Shown piece by piece: positions 8,263 to 16,172 of a DNA stretch of 62,735 bases. This stretch comes from Thermoproteota archaeon (GTDB lineage: Archaea; Korarchaeota; Korarchaeia; Korarchaeales; Korarchaeaceae). The first letter of the stretch is position 1, and every line of letters starts with the position of its first letter. The position numbers were made by a program, and so were the translations under genes. The notes beneath the pieces were generated by a model. The model saw nothing but the letters and a program-made list of their open reading frames with translations. It had not been told where the DNA came from and did not search any database. Location of the stretch: contig JALWYH010000058.1 of assembly GCA_027078475.1 (NCBI GenBank), forward strand, positions 1 through 62,735, in the 5' to 3' direction.

Positions 8263-8947
8263 TCCTCGGATAGACTCTAAAGGGGTTCTCCCTCAGTATG
8301 ACGGAGAGGCCATTGTAAACCAGATAAAATATGGACTCCCCTAGGCCCCTACTCCTCACCCGCCTGGTGGAGGTGTAGACGACCATCCCGGGCAAGAACC
8401 TGACCTCACCGATCCTCGACACAGCTAGGGAGAGGAGAGCGTCCTCGGATACGGGGACATCCTCCCTGAACCCGCCGACCTTCAGCAGGGCATCCCTCCT
8501 GTAGGCGGAGTTGAACCCCATCAGGTGGGGTCTCCCCAAGGCGATGGTGGCCCTGACTAGGAAATCGTAGGAGAGCACGTAAGCAGCTAGGAGCCTCCCA
8601 TCATCTAGGGGATAGGCCGGCCCCCCAACCGCCACGACCCTCTCATCTCCGAATCCCTCGGCTAGGGCCTTCATCCATCCCTCAGCCACGACGGTATCCG
8701 CGTCCACGAAGGCCACCACATCACCGGATGAGATCCTTATGCCCTCGTTCCTGGCCTTGGCGGGGGAGTCAAATATACGGGAACTCACGACGACGTCAGC
8801 GTACTCCCGAGCTATCTCCACTGTGCCATCATCGCTCCCGCCGTCCACCACCACTATCTCGTCAACCCCCTCTCTCCTCAGCGCCCTCAGCGACCTGCCT
8901 ATATATCGGGCCTCCCTGTAGGAGGGCATCACAACAGAGGTCCTCAT
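8255..8947 (-). CDS. Family 2 glycosyltransferase
   Basis: A GT-A fold transferase, predicted to add a sugar from a nucleotide or lipid-linked donor at the inner face of the membrane. Seen directly: VVMPSYREARYIGRSLRAL at the start, VVDGGSDDGT near 32-41, KARNEGI and the metal-binding VAFVDADT around 78-85, then VSEDALLSLAV. No transmembrane segments, 230 aa. Start overlaps the upstream DUF92 gene stop as ATGA, so the two are translationally coupled. The acceptor is unknown. Confidence 0.88.
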   Translation of the reverse strand: MRTSVVMPSYREARYIGRSLRALRREGVDEIVVVDGGSDDGTVEIAREYADVVVSSRIFDSPAKARNEGIRISSGDVVAFVDADTVVAEGWMKALAEGFGDERVVAVGGPAYPLDDGRLLAAYVLSYDFLVRATIALGRPHLMGFNSAYRRDALLKVGGFREDVPVSEDALLSLAVSRIGEVRFLPGMVVYTSTRRVRSRGLGESIFYLVYNGLSVILRENPFRVYPRIT

Positions 8948-9741
8948 AGCACCACCCCCAAGGTCGCGGAGAGGAGGGCTATGGTCCCGGTGGATAGGAG
9001 GTTGACCGCGTGATTATCCAGCCACCTCACCCCCCGTACCGGATGGGCCTCGCCACCGCACGCGGATGGATCCTCGACTATCCTGCCATCCTGAGGGCAC
9101 CTGTACCTGGCTTGGAGCAGGGCACCCAGAGCGCTGTCGACCAGGCTGCAGGCGAATCCGAGGGCTATCACCACGGGCAGCTGGCTCAGCCCTATCATAG
9201 AGAAGAAGAAGGCCTCGATTGGTATAAGAAGAGCACCAAGAAAACTGGCCACGGTCCCGAGAGGGGAGATGGCGCCTGATGTGCCAGGGGGGACCCTCTT
9301 CAGGTTGTGTATCATCACAGGGGGACTGGGGCTGAGAACGCCTATCTCACTCCCTAGCGTGTCGGAGAGCGCTCCTGCGAGGGATGATACGAAGGCCAGG
9401 AGCGCCGGTTCCCACGAGGTAGCTGAGTACAACAGTAGCATGGCCGTGGGAAAGAGGAGGTTAGCGACCACGTTTCTCCATGTCCTAGCGCCACCCTTCA
9501 TCTCCGCTGCCCCCAGCTCCTCCTTGAGACCGTACTTGTACTTGGTGAAGGCGGATCCCACGAGAAAGAAGGTTATCAGCATGAAGGTGGCCGGTAACCC
9601 CCCAGCCAGCACGAACACGAGCCCAACTAGGAGGCCCGCCAGGAAACCCGATCCGTCTATCGACCCATTAAGGTACCCAGCCAGCCCGACCGTCAGCACC
9701 ACCGCAATTCCGGCTAGGATGCTCGCTGGATCTGAGGCCAT
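8944..9741 (-). CDS. DUF92 (TIGR00297) integral membrane protein
   Basis: Polytopic membrane protein with about six hydrophobic segments. DUF92 family pattern is visible: GYLNGSIDGSGFLAGLLVG, GSAFTKYKYGLKEELGAAE, GGARTWRNVVANL, SSLAGALSDTLGSEIGVLS and PPGTSGAISPLGTVAS. Plant members (VTE6) act as phytyl-phosphate kinases, so a prenyl-phosphate kinase role in isoprenoid lipid salvage is possible but unproven here. It shares a TATA region with tRNA-Pro and is followed by a coupled glycosyltransferase. Confidence 0.85.
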   Translation of the reverse strand: MASDPASILAGIAVVLTVGLAGYLNGSIDGSGFLAGLLVGLVFVLAGGLPATFMLITFFLVGSAFTKYKYGLKEELGAAEMKGGARTWRNVVANLLFPTAMLLLYSATSWEPALLAFVSSLAGALSDTLGSEIGVLSPSPPVMIHNLKRVPPGTSGAISPLGTVASFLGALLIPIEAFFFSMIGLSQLPVVIALGFACSLVDSALGALLQARYRCPQDGRIVEDPSACGGEAHPVRGVRWLDNHAVNLLSTGTIALLSATLGVVL

Positions 9742-9772
9742 CTCCCCGTCCAGCCAAGGAATCGGGTAATCG

Positions 9773-9780
9773 TTTAAAAA
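9773..9780. promoter_or_regulatory. Bidirectional TATA box for DUF92 gene and tRNA-Pro
   Basis: TTTAAAAA is centred 26 bp from the tRNA-Pro 5' end at 9803 on the plus strand. In the other direction it predicts a transcript start about 9 nt before the DUF92 ATG at 9741. Both distances fit the archaeal promoter rule. Confidence 0.65.
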
Positions 9781-9802
9781 TGAAGGCCGTTACACAGCGA
9801 TG

Positions 9803-9879
9803 GGGGCCGTGGTCTAGCTAGGTAGGATGCCAGCCTGGGGCGCTGGTGGTCCCGGGTTCAAATCCCGGCGGCCCCACCA
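9803..9879 (+). tRNA. tRNA-Pro (anticodon GGG), CCA encoded
   Basis: Cloverleaf read by hand: acceptor GGGGCCG/CGGCCCC, anticodon stem CCAGC/GCTGG around loop CTGGGGC (anticodon GGG), T arm CCGGG-TTCAAAT-CCCGG, discriminator A and encoded CCA at 9877-9879. No intron. It decodes CCC and CCU. Of the four complete tRNAs in the window it is the only one with a genomic CCA. The convergent radical-SAM gene ends one base beyond it. Confidence 0.95.
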
Positions 9880-9880
9880 G

Positions 9881-11434
9881 CTAAGAACTCCTTCTTTCGA
9901 TGGGCGCGCCCTCCACCAGCCTGTCAGAGATCACCTTGGTCACCCTGACCTCCAGCACCATGCCCGGCCTGAAGCGCCTTCCGACCCTCAGCTTCACCAC
10001 GGGCCCACCGGCCAAGGGATATGCGTAGATGCCCCTGCCCGCGGAGGGAGCCACTATAACCCTGATGGTGCTCCCCACCAGCTCCTCCTTCCTCCTCCTG
10101 TTGAGCTCGATGGCCTTCCTCGAGATGATCTTGGATCCCTTGTCCGGCGACACCTTGTAGCCCTGAAAAGCCGTTCCGGGGAGCGGCCTGAACCTGTAAA
10201 CAGTGATCTTCTCGGCCCCATATTCAAAGGCCCGCTCCATGGCCCTCAGGGTTCGCTTGACCACTCTGTCAGTCTGCCCGGGCAGGCTGTGTATGAAGTA
10301 GGCATAGGGTCTCAATCCGACCTCTCTGAGTAGTTTAATGGCTCTAAGGGCCTCCTCCGGACCACAGGGCCTCCCTATCAGGTCAGCATGCCCCGGATCC
10401 CCCGTCTCCACTCCCACGTGTATCGGTGTTCCTTTCAGATACTTCCCCAATATCATGGCTATCTCCTCGTTAACCAGGCAGGGCTTGACGTTCTCCACCT
10501 CGAAGAAAAGCAGGTGATCCTCAGAGATCGACTTAATACCCTCGAGAAGGTCTTCTATAGCTCTCGCATTGGGTCCCGGCTCGGATGGGTGGGTGAGGGG
10601 ACCCGATGCCAGCTCCTCCCTTCCGTATTCTAGGAAGTCGGCCCCGCTGAGTACAACCCTCCTCACCCCGATCTCCACAAGCCCCCTTATCTCCTCCAGA
10701 ATGGAGCCCCTATCCCTGGACTTCGGGGGTCCGTAGAGGGAAGGTATCGAGCAGTAGCCACATCCCGGGGGGATGCCCTGCGGGCACACCAACCTCTTCC
10801 TCAGGTCGACCCCATAGCAGGCGCCGCACAACCCACACATCTCCTCGGAAGCTTCTATCTTCGGTCTGTTGAAGTTGGAACAGCTCCTGACGACCTCCAC
10901 ATAGACCCTACCGCTGGAATAATGGGGAATGCTGCTATAGAATCTGATGGCCTCAACTGACGGTCTGAACCTCCTGTACTCGTCCGGGCTCAGGTTGGCC
11001 CTCCCTATTATCGTTCCATCCGACCTGATCACGTTGGGCAGATCTTTCAGATCGAGGGGAACCTTTCCCTCGGCCAATCCCCTCCTAAGGAGCTCCTCCA
11101 GAGCCCTCTCTCCCTCACCCCAGATCCCGAGGTTAAAGCCCAGCCTGCTCACCACCCTGGGATCGGATGTTATCGGACCACCGATCACCTTTATGCCCCT
11201 GAACCTCTTGGCGGCCCTCAGAACGGCGGGCTCGTCCATGCTCATGGCGCTTACCAGCAAGATGTCGAATCCCTTCGCCCCTCCCCTCAGGAAGTCCTCG
11301 ACCCTCATCACCCCGTAATCCAAGTCAAACATTTCCAAGACGCCAGCAACGGCACGGGGTCCGGCCCCGATGACATCTAGGGACGATAGCCTCCTTCCCT
11401 CACCCGCCGCCAGCGCATCCAATATTAGGAACAT
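9881..11434 (-). CDS. B12-binding-like radical SAM protein with TRAM domain (COG1031 type)
   Basis: Radical SAM enzyme of unknown substrate. An N-terminal Rossmann-like region (VRSDGTI, KVIGGPITSDP) resembles the cobalamin-binding part of this superfamily. The cluster motif is the expanded CPQGIPPGCGYC (C-X7-C-X2-C), which I associate with archaeal COG1031 proteins, preceded by an extra CGLCGAC. The C-terminus is a TRAM RNA-binding domain (VGSTIRVIVAP, PGMVLEVRVTKV), suggesting an RNA substrate. The ATG at 11434 is chosen because TAAATTG at 11459-11465 lies 26 bp upstream; a longer ORF from 11617 would run through the divergent kinase gene. 517 aa. Confidence 0.8.
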   Translation of the reverse strand: MFLILDALAAGEGRRLSSLDVIGAGPRAVAGVLEMFDLDYGVMRVEDFLRGGAKGFDILLVSAMSMDEPAVLRAAKRFRGIKVIGGPITSDPRVVSRLGFNLGIWGEGERALEELLRRGLAEGKVPLDLKDLPNVIRSDGTIIGRANLSPDEYRRFRPSVEAIRFYSSIPHYSSGRVYVEVVRSCSNFNRPKIEASEEMCGLCGACYGVDLRKRLVCPQGIPPGCGYCSIPSLYGPPKSRDRGSILEEIRGLVEIGVRRVVLSGADFLEYGREELASGPLTHPSEPGPNARAIEDLLEGIKSISEDHLLFFEVENVKPCLVNEEIAMILGKYLKGTPIHVGVETGDPGHADLIGRPCGPEEALRAIKLLREVGLRPYAYFIHSLPGQTDRVVKRTLRAMERAFEYGAEKITVYRFRPLPGTAFQGYKVSPDKGSKIISRKAIELNRRRKEELVGSTIRVIVAPSAGRGIYAYPLAGGPVVKLRVGRRFRPGMVLEVRVTKVISDRLVEGAPIERRSS

Positions 11435-11465
11435 CCTTGGTTGAAATTGGATGACAAGTAAATTG
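11421..11465. promoter_or_regulatory. Interlocked divergent leaderless promoters
   Basis: AATATTA at 11421-11427 lies 26 bp before the plus-strand ATG at 11451, inside the first codons of the minus-strand radical SAM gene. TAAATTG at 11459-11465 lies 26 bp before the minus-strand ATG at 11434, inside the first codons of the plus-strand kinase gene. The start codons are only 16 bp apart. Confidence 0.5.
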
Positions 11466-11993
11466 TTTCTCTCCTCGGACGGAAGAAACCTGCTCGTCGA
11501 TCTGGCCCTGAGGGAGGATGCCAGGGAGTTGATAGCGGAAGTAAAGGGGAACGTGGTTGCCTCGATCGATGAGCTGCCGAGCGCTCCGGCCATAGCGGTC
11601 GGTGATAGGGTAACCATCTCCCTTGTGGAGGCTGGCCTCAGGCCATCGGTGGCCGTAGTGGATCTCAGGGAGAGAAGGAGAGCCGATCCCTCAGCGATCC
11701 ATAGACTCGATGGTTACCTGCTGCTCACCACACGCAACCCCCCCGGGACCATCCTAAGGGAGGCGTGGAGCGCCGTTAGGCTCGCCATAGAGGTCGCCCT
11801 CCATGGCCCGAGCGTGGCACTGGTTGTCGACGGGGAGGAAGACCTTCTGGGCTTCCCAGCTGTCATGATGGCTCCCGATGGATGGGTCGTGCTCTACGGC
11901 CAGCCTGGGGTTGGGTTGGTTGCAGTGAAGGTGAACGAGGAGGTGAGGGAAGAGGCGAGGCTGCTACTGGAGAGGGCCTTCAGGCCCGCCTAG
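11451..11993 (+). CDS. GTP-dependent dephospho-CoA kinase (DUF359)
   Basis: Catalyses the last step of archaeal coenzyme A synthesis using GTP. DUF359 features are clear: IAVGDRVTISLVEAGLRPSVAVVD near residues 48-71, then NPPGTI, and the C-terminal VVDGEEDLLGFPAVMMAPDG with YGQPGVGLV. 180 aa is normal for the family. The ATG at 11451 coincides with the predicted transcript start, so the mRNA appears leaderless. Its 3' end overlaps tgtA by 14 bases on the other strand. Confidence 0.9.
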   Translation: MTSKLFLSSDGRNLLVDLALREDARELIAEVKGNVVASIDELPSAPAIAVGDRVTISLVEAGLRPSVAVVDLRERRRADPSAIHRLDGYLLLTTRNPPGTILREAWSAVRLAIEVALHGPSVALVVDGEEDLLGFPAVMMAPDGWVVLYGQPGVGLVAVKVNEEVREEARLLLERAFRPA

Positions 11994-13734
11994 GAAGTTT
12001 ATGTCTCCTGATCAACACGAATGGATGATTCTCATCGAATTCCCTGTATTCCTCTCCCGAGAGAATGGCCCTCCCAGTGGCTAGGAGTTCATCGTCCCCG
12101 CTGACGACTATAACCTCGCTTCTTGGCCTTATTAGGGGGTCGGCCCACTCAACGAACTTCACGAATACAGTGGTTCCCCTAGCGACGGTCTCCTCGAATT
12201 CTCTCCTCACTGCCACCCTAGACTTGGGCAGAGGGATGCGGCTCCTGATAATGTCGGCTCCCTCCATCGTCGGCACGAGCATCCCATCGCTCGGCCTGAT
12301 GAACCCGAGGGAGTTTCCATCGAGGATGGCCTCCCTGGGCATTCCCGTCTTTCCCGATCTCCTTATCCTGGCTCCCATCCCGAGATCAGCCAACGAGGGA
12401 TGGAACTGGTACGACAGGATGGAGGACACAATCTCCTCATCGGTCGGCTCCTCTTCGACATCCTCCTCATCGGGATGGACTGTCTGCCCGAAGGGGTAGG
12501 TGTACTTCAGGCCAAGGGGGACCCTGCCGTAGAGGACCCTCCTGAAATGCCTGCGAGACCTCACCCTCCTGACCCTTTCCCTGGCCCTCACCACTTCGGG
12601 CCTGAAGAATGTCTCAGGACCGGAGTATAGGAGGCCAGATGGCTTGGAGAAGGGCTCTCTGATCTCCAGGAGATCTCCCCAATTCTTTAACGCGTAGTTG
12701 AGAGCTGCATAGAGTCGAGGATGGAATCTAGCCCTCTCCTGAACGAGTTCCCAGAGCCAATTACCCCTTATGGCCTCTCTGACCTTTCTGATCTCGGCAA
12801 GGGACACGTATAGATTGTGCTTTGCTATGAGATGGTTTCTCTCATCCTTGGGGAGCTCTCTCACCTCTTCGGGGGTGTACTTAGAGCAGACAGGACATGT
12901 GCAAGGGAACTCCTTCATCTCGTCCAACATCAGGGTCCCGTGTGGGGTCATGTACCTCCCCTGCTCGGCGTAGAGCGCGTAGGCAGCTGAATCAAAGGAA
13001 TCGGCACCAAGAGCGGCGAAGAAGGCGAATGTGGAGGGGTGGCCTATGCCCCAGAAGTGAAAAGGTTTCCCTGCCTTCAGTATGGACCTCACCAGCAGGA
13101 AGTGCTTGGCTTGAAGGGCGAAGTCGTACCTCTCAAGCGCCACCTTGAGGGAGCCCACCCCGTTGTAGTCGAAATCCAGCTCCCTGATGCGCCTCGAGCT
13201 GTACTCCACGAGGTCGGAGTATATAGATCCCTGGGGGGTCCCCACCCATAAAGTTCCCTTGAGCTGATCTCTGAGCTGGGCCCACTCCTCGGCGTTCCTT
13301 ATCGTCCTCTCAACTCCCCTTTCGGCATCCCTCCTGCTTATCTGAGATGACATGGGGACATCAAGTATCGATCCGATATCGGAGCCTATATCCCGCTGGA
13401 ATCCTAGTATCTCCCTATTGGTTATCTCGACATCCCCGTACCTGTATATCTGGTAGGCGCCCGAATCCGTCATAACGACCCCGTCGAAGTCAAGCAGGGA
13501 GTGTATTCCTCTCTCCAGAGCTTCCTCTCTCAACTCCTTGGACTTGTAGATTATGTAGGAGTTCGTGATGAGTGCCCTTATTCCCATCTCCCTCATTTCT
13601 CTGGGAGTGACGACCGGTTTATTCGGATTATAGACCGGAAAGAACTCGGGCAGGGTCAGGGTGCCGCTTTTCGTCCTCAGGTCCGAGAGCCTAGCCGAGG
13701 CATCGCTCCTCCTGATTCTAAAGATCAGGTCCAT
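11980..13734 (-). CDS. tgtA: tRNA-guanine(15) transglycosylase (archaeosine synthesis)
   Basis: Exchanges G15 of archaeal tRNA for preQ0 in the first tRNA-bound step to archaeosine. TGT catalytic core residues are present: VMTDSGAYQ near 88-96 and GADSFDSAAY, with a zinc site containing CTCPVC. The C-terminal part carries the archaeal extension and a PUA domain (IRPRSEVIVVSGDDELLATGRAILSG). 584 aa, full length. The ATG at 13734 is preferred to a TTG at 13761: the AT-rich TATA at 13761-13772 lies 27 bp upstream and GGAG precedes the ATG. Confidence 0.95.
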   Translation of the reverse strand: MDLIFRIRRSDASARLSDLRTKSGTLTLPEFFPVYNPNKPVVTPREMREMGIRALITNSYIIYKSKELREEALERGIHSLLDFDGVVMTDSGAYQIYRYGDVEITNREILGFQRDIGSDIGSILDVPMSSQISRRDAERGVERTIRNAEEWAQLRDQLKGTLWVGTPQGSIYSDLVEYSSRRIRELDFDYNGVGSLKVALERYDFALQAKHFLLVRSILKAGKPFHFWGIGHPSTFAFFAALGADSFDSAAYALYAEQGRYMTPHGTLMLDEMKEFPCTCPVCSKYTPEEVRELPKDERNHLIAKHNLYVSLAEIRKVREAIRGNWLWELVQERARFHPRLYAALNYALKNWGDLLEIREPFSKPSGLLYSGPETFFRPEVVRARERVRRVRSRRHFRRVLYGRVPLGLKYTYPFGQTVHPDEEDVEEEPTDEEIVSSILSYQFHPSLADLGMGARIRRSGKTGMPREAILDGNSLGFIRPSDGMLVPTMEGADIIRSRIPLPKSRVAVRREFEETVARGTTVFVKFVEWADPLIRPRSEVIVVSGDDELLATGRAILSGEEYREFDENHPFVLIRRHKLPRRA

Positions 13735-13760
13735 GATCTCCAACCCGCTGGAGCATGTCA

Positions 13761-13772
13761 AAATAATAAAAA
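13761..13772 (-). promoter_or_regulatory. TATA box for tgtA
   Basis: On the minus strand this reads TTTTTATTATTT, 27 bp before the tgtA ATG at 13734. It lies in the short gap after the winged-helix gene. tgtA can therefore be transcribed on its own, although the two genes are also close enough for read-through. Confidence 0.6.
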
Positions 13773-13785
13773 GGAAGGCCGATGG

Positions 13786-14028
13786 TCAGGAGATCCCGTT
13801 ACCCTCACTCCTCAGGAGGTTCAACCCCTTGGGAGTTATGAAAACGCGTTCCCCCCTGAACCTCCTCCTCCTCGTAATTAGACCCTTGTTAGCGAGGTAC
13901 TTGAGGACGAACTCCCTAGCCACCCTGTCCGGGATGAGCTCGGAGGCCACTATACCATCGTTTCCCGCTTTCTCGAGTTTCCGTAGGATCCTTAAATGCG
14001 CATCCATTAGAACCCTCAATTTATTCAC
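13786..14028 (-). CDS. Small winged-helix DNA-binding protein
   Basis: An 80-residue single-domain protein with a wHTH pattern: helix-rich N-terminus (HLRILRKLEKAG), DGIVASELIPDRVAREFVLKYLANKGLITRRRRF as the recognition region and a beta-wing ending in VFITPKGLNLL. No effector domain or cysteine ligand is seen. It is probably a local transcription regulator. An inverted repeat 8-37 bases upstream of its ATG may be its own operator. It precedes tgtA on the same strand, but no specific target can be named. Confidence 0.7.
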   Translation of the reverse strand: MNKLRVLMDAHLRILRKLEKAGNDGIVASELIPDRVAREFVLKYLANKGLITRRRRFRGERVFITPKGLNLLRSEGNGIS

Positions 14029-14035
14029 CTTTCGC

Positions 14036-14065
14036 CGTCATCCGGCATCGGCCGGAGGGATGACG
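14036..14065. promoter_or_regulatory. Inverted repeat in the leader of the winged-helix gene
   Basis: The outer arms CGTCATCC (14036-14043) and GGATGACG (14058-14065) match perfectly. An inner CCGGC/GCCGG pair (14042-14046, 14051-14055) flanks ATCG. The element starts 8 bases before the ATG and lies inside the predicted 66-nt leader, so it could be an operator for the encoded regulator or an RNA hairpin near its ribosome-binding site. Confidence 0.5.
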
Positions 14066-14115
14066 ACGTGGGAGGGCCCGAGCACCCCCCGACTTACGGA
14101 TAGGTAACATTTCCG

Positions 14116-14127
14116 TCTATAAAACTT
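14116..14127. promoter_or_regulatory. TATA-like element between winged-helix gene and geranylgeranyl reductase
   Basis: TCTATAAAACTT is the best TATA match in the 205-bp divergent intergenic region. On the minus strand it predicts a leader of about 66 nt before the winged-helix gene. On the plus strand it gives about 86 nt before the reductase, longer than usual, so the reductase may use another promoter that I could not identify. Confidence 0.4.
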
Positions 14128-14233
14128 TACCTCTCTGCCTTGCCATTCCATTCATTTTTTCGTCGATCAACTAAAGCGAGGACTCGCGTGAAAACGCTGA
14201 AATAGGGTCGGCGTTAGTGGGGCTGGTGCCACT

Positions 14234-15373
14234 ATGGAATGGGATATCATAATAGTGGGAGGTGGGCCCGCTGGGCTTTCAGCAGCGAGATACTCCTCCG
14301 AGCTTGGGCTTAAAACCCTGCTATTCGAGGCCTACTCCGATATAAAGGCCTGGAAGCCCTGCGGTGAGGGGGTGAGCAAGGAGACCTTCGAGACCGCCGG
14401 AATAGAGCCCAAGCCGGGCATAGTAGCTAATGAGCTCAGCATGAGGGTGTACTCTCCCTCCGGAAAATACGTGGAGATCCCCCTGCACGGTTACGCCATA
14501 AACAAGGACCTCTTCCTGCAGGAGATGGCAAAGGAGGCCTTGAAGGCAGGGGCTGAATTCAGGATAGCTGAGAGAGTAGAGGGGGTTGTCAAGGAGGGAG
14601 GGAAGGTCGTCGGCGTGAGGACGTCCAAGGGAGAGACCTTCAGAGGCAAGGTGGTCGTGGGAGCCGACGGGTACAACTCCGTGGTGGCGAAAACGGCTGG
14701 ACTGGACAATACAACGGAGCTCATCCCGGTTTACCAGTACAAGATGGTCGGCGTCGAGCTCGACTCCCACACGACAGGTCACATCTACGTCGGTTCCATG
14801 GCCCCGGGTGGGTACGCGTGGATATTCCCAAAGGATGAGGAGATCTCCAACGTGGGAATCGGGGTGAGGCCTGGGGCCCCAAAGCCGTACTTGGACAAGT
14901 TCATAAAGGATAGGCCGGAACTATTCAAGAACGCTAAGATTATGGGGTTAGGCGGAGCGGCAGTCCCAATAGGGGGTATGGCCAAGGAGTACATAGCGGA
15001 CAACCTGATCCTCCTGGGCGACGCCGCTGGCATGGTGATTCCCTTCACGGGAGCCGGTATTCACTCATCAATAGCGGCCGGGAAGGCGGCGAGCAAGGTG
15101 ATAAAGGAGGCAATAGAGAAGGGGGACACTTCAGCCAAGTCCCTCAGGGCCTTCGAGAGGGAATACGAGCACTGGATAAAGAGGATAAATGACAGCTTGA
15201 GGGCCATGAGGGTCTTCGAGAGGCTGAGCGACGAGGATCTGGACCAGCTGGCCGATGTGCTGGACTACGAGGATGTGATAAACCTGGCCAACGGGATGAA
15301 CCTGAGTAGGGTGGCCATGAAGCTGATGAGGCATCCCATCCTAGCCACCAAGGTGGCCAAGGCGCTCTTGTGA
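14234..15373 (+). CDS. Geranylgeranyl reductase family protein (digeranylgeranylglycerophospholipid reductase type)
   Basis: Flavoprotein that saturates the isoprenoid chains of archaeal membrane lipids. N-terminal FAD site IIIVGGGPAGLSAA at residues 5-18, CGEGV after the second strand, a VVGADGYNSVVA motif, the family's substrate motif PGGYAWIFP near 194-202 and the second FAD motif LLGDAAGMVIPFTGAGI. 379 aa. ATG directly follows a small AGTGG/CCACT repeat. Sequence does not distinguish the digeranylgeranyl-lipid enzyme from paralogues acting on other prenyl substrates. Confidence 0.9.
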   Translation: MEWDIIIVGGGPAGLSAARYSSELGLKTLLFEAYSDIKAWKPCGEGVSKETFETAGIEPKPGIVANELSMRVYSPSGKYVEIPLHGYAINKDLFLQEMAKEALKAGAEFRIAERVEGVVKEGGKVVGVRTSKGETFRGKVVVGADGYNSVVAKTAGLDNTTELIPVYQYKMVGVELDSHTTGHIYVGSMAPGGYAWIFPKDEEISNVGIGVRPGAPKPYLDKFIKDRPELFKNAKIMGLGGAAVPIGGMAKEYIADNLILLGDAAGMVIPFTGAGIHSSIAAGKAASKVIKEAIEKGDTSAKSLRAFEREYEHWIKRINDSLRAMRVFERLSDEDLDQLADVLDYEDVINLANGMNLSRVAMKLMRHPILATKVAKALL

Positions 15374-15377
15374 GGTG

Positions 15378-16172
15378 ATGCCTTTGCCAATTGAGGAGGG
15401 CGACACCGCCCTCCTGGTGGTTTACAGCAAGAAGGGCAGGCCCAAGAAGTTCCTAGTGAGGGTTAAACGTGGGAAGAGAGTCCACACCCACAAGGGATAC
15501 GTGGACCTGTCCGATATAATAGGCCTAGAATGGGGAAGCGAGATCAGGACCAACAAGGGATCCCCCGTGGAGATCCACAAACCCACCCTTGCGGACATAG
15601 TTGAGAAACTTGGAAGAGCCACGCAGATAATCTACCCCAAGGATTCCGGTTTTATCCTAGTGAAGTCAGGGATAAAACCGGGCGATAGGGTCGTGGAGAT
15701 AGGGACGGGCTCGGGAGCCCTCACGATAGTTCTGGCAACGTTTCTGGGACCTGAGGGAAGGGTTTACAGCTACGATCTGAAGGAATCATCGCTGAAGACC
15801 GCTGAGAGAAACCTGAAGGCCCTTCAACTATCCAACGTGGTCCTCAAACTGAAGGATGCGAAGCAGGGCATAGATGAGAGCGATGTGGACGCCATCCTGA
15901 TGGATGTCCCTGATCCGTGGGAGATCCTCCCCATGGCCCACGAAAGGCTGAAGCCGAACGGGATATTCGTTGCCTTCGTCCCATCATGCGAGCAAATAGG
16001 AAGGACGGTTGTTCGGGCGAGGGAGGTCGGTTTCAGCATGGTGGAAGTCCATGAGATCTTGGACAGGGAGTACGAGAGCGACGAGAGGAGGACCAGACCT
16101 CATCCCCGGATGATAGCTCACACGGGCTTCATTATCGTGGGAAGGAAGGTCGCGCGGCCCTCCTCATCTTGA
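15378..16172 (+). CDS. trmI: tRNA (adenine-58-N1)-methyltransferase
   Basis: Makes m1A58 (in some archaea also m1A57) in the T-loop, stabilising tRNA in thermophiles. An N-terminal beta domain (EGDTALLVVY, RVHTHKGYVDL) precedes a Rossmann methyltransferase domain with EIGTGSGALT near residue 111 and the catalytic-region DVPDPW. ATG at 15378 is chosen over GTG at 15375; the reductase stop lies just upstream. The last 41 bases overlap the convergent zinc-ribbon gene, the longest antisense overlap in the window. Confidence 0.92.
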   Translation: MPLPIEEGDTALLVVYSKKGRPKKFLVRVKRGKRVHTHKGYVDLSDIIGLEWGSEIRTNKGSPVEIHKPTLADIVEKLGRATQIIYPKDSGFILVKSGIKPGDRVVEIGTGSGALTIVLATFLGPEGRVYSYDLKESSLKTAERNLKALQLSNVVLKLKDAKQGIDESDVDAILMDVPDPWEILPMAHERLKPNGIFVAFVPSCEQIGRTVVRAREVGFSMVEVHEILDREYESDERRTRPHPRMIAHTGFIIVGRKVARPSSS

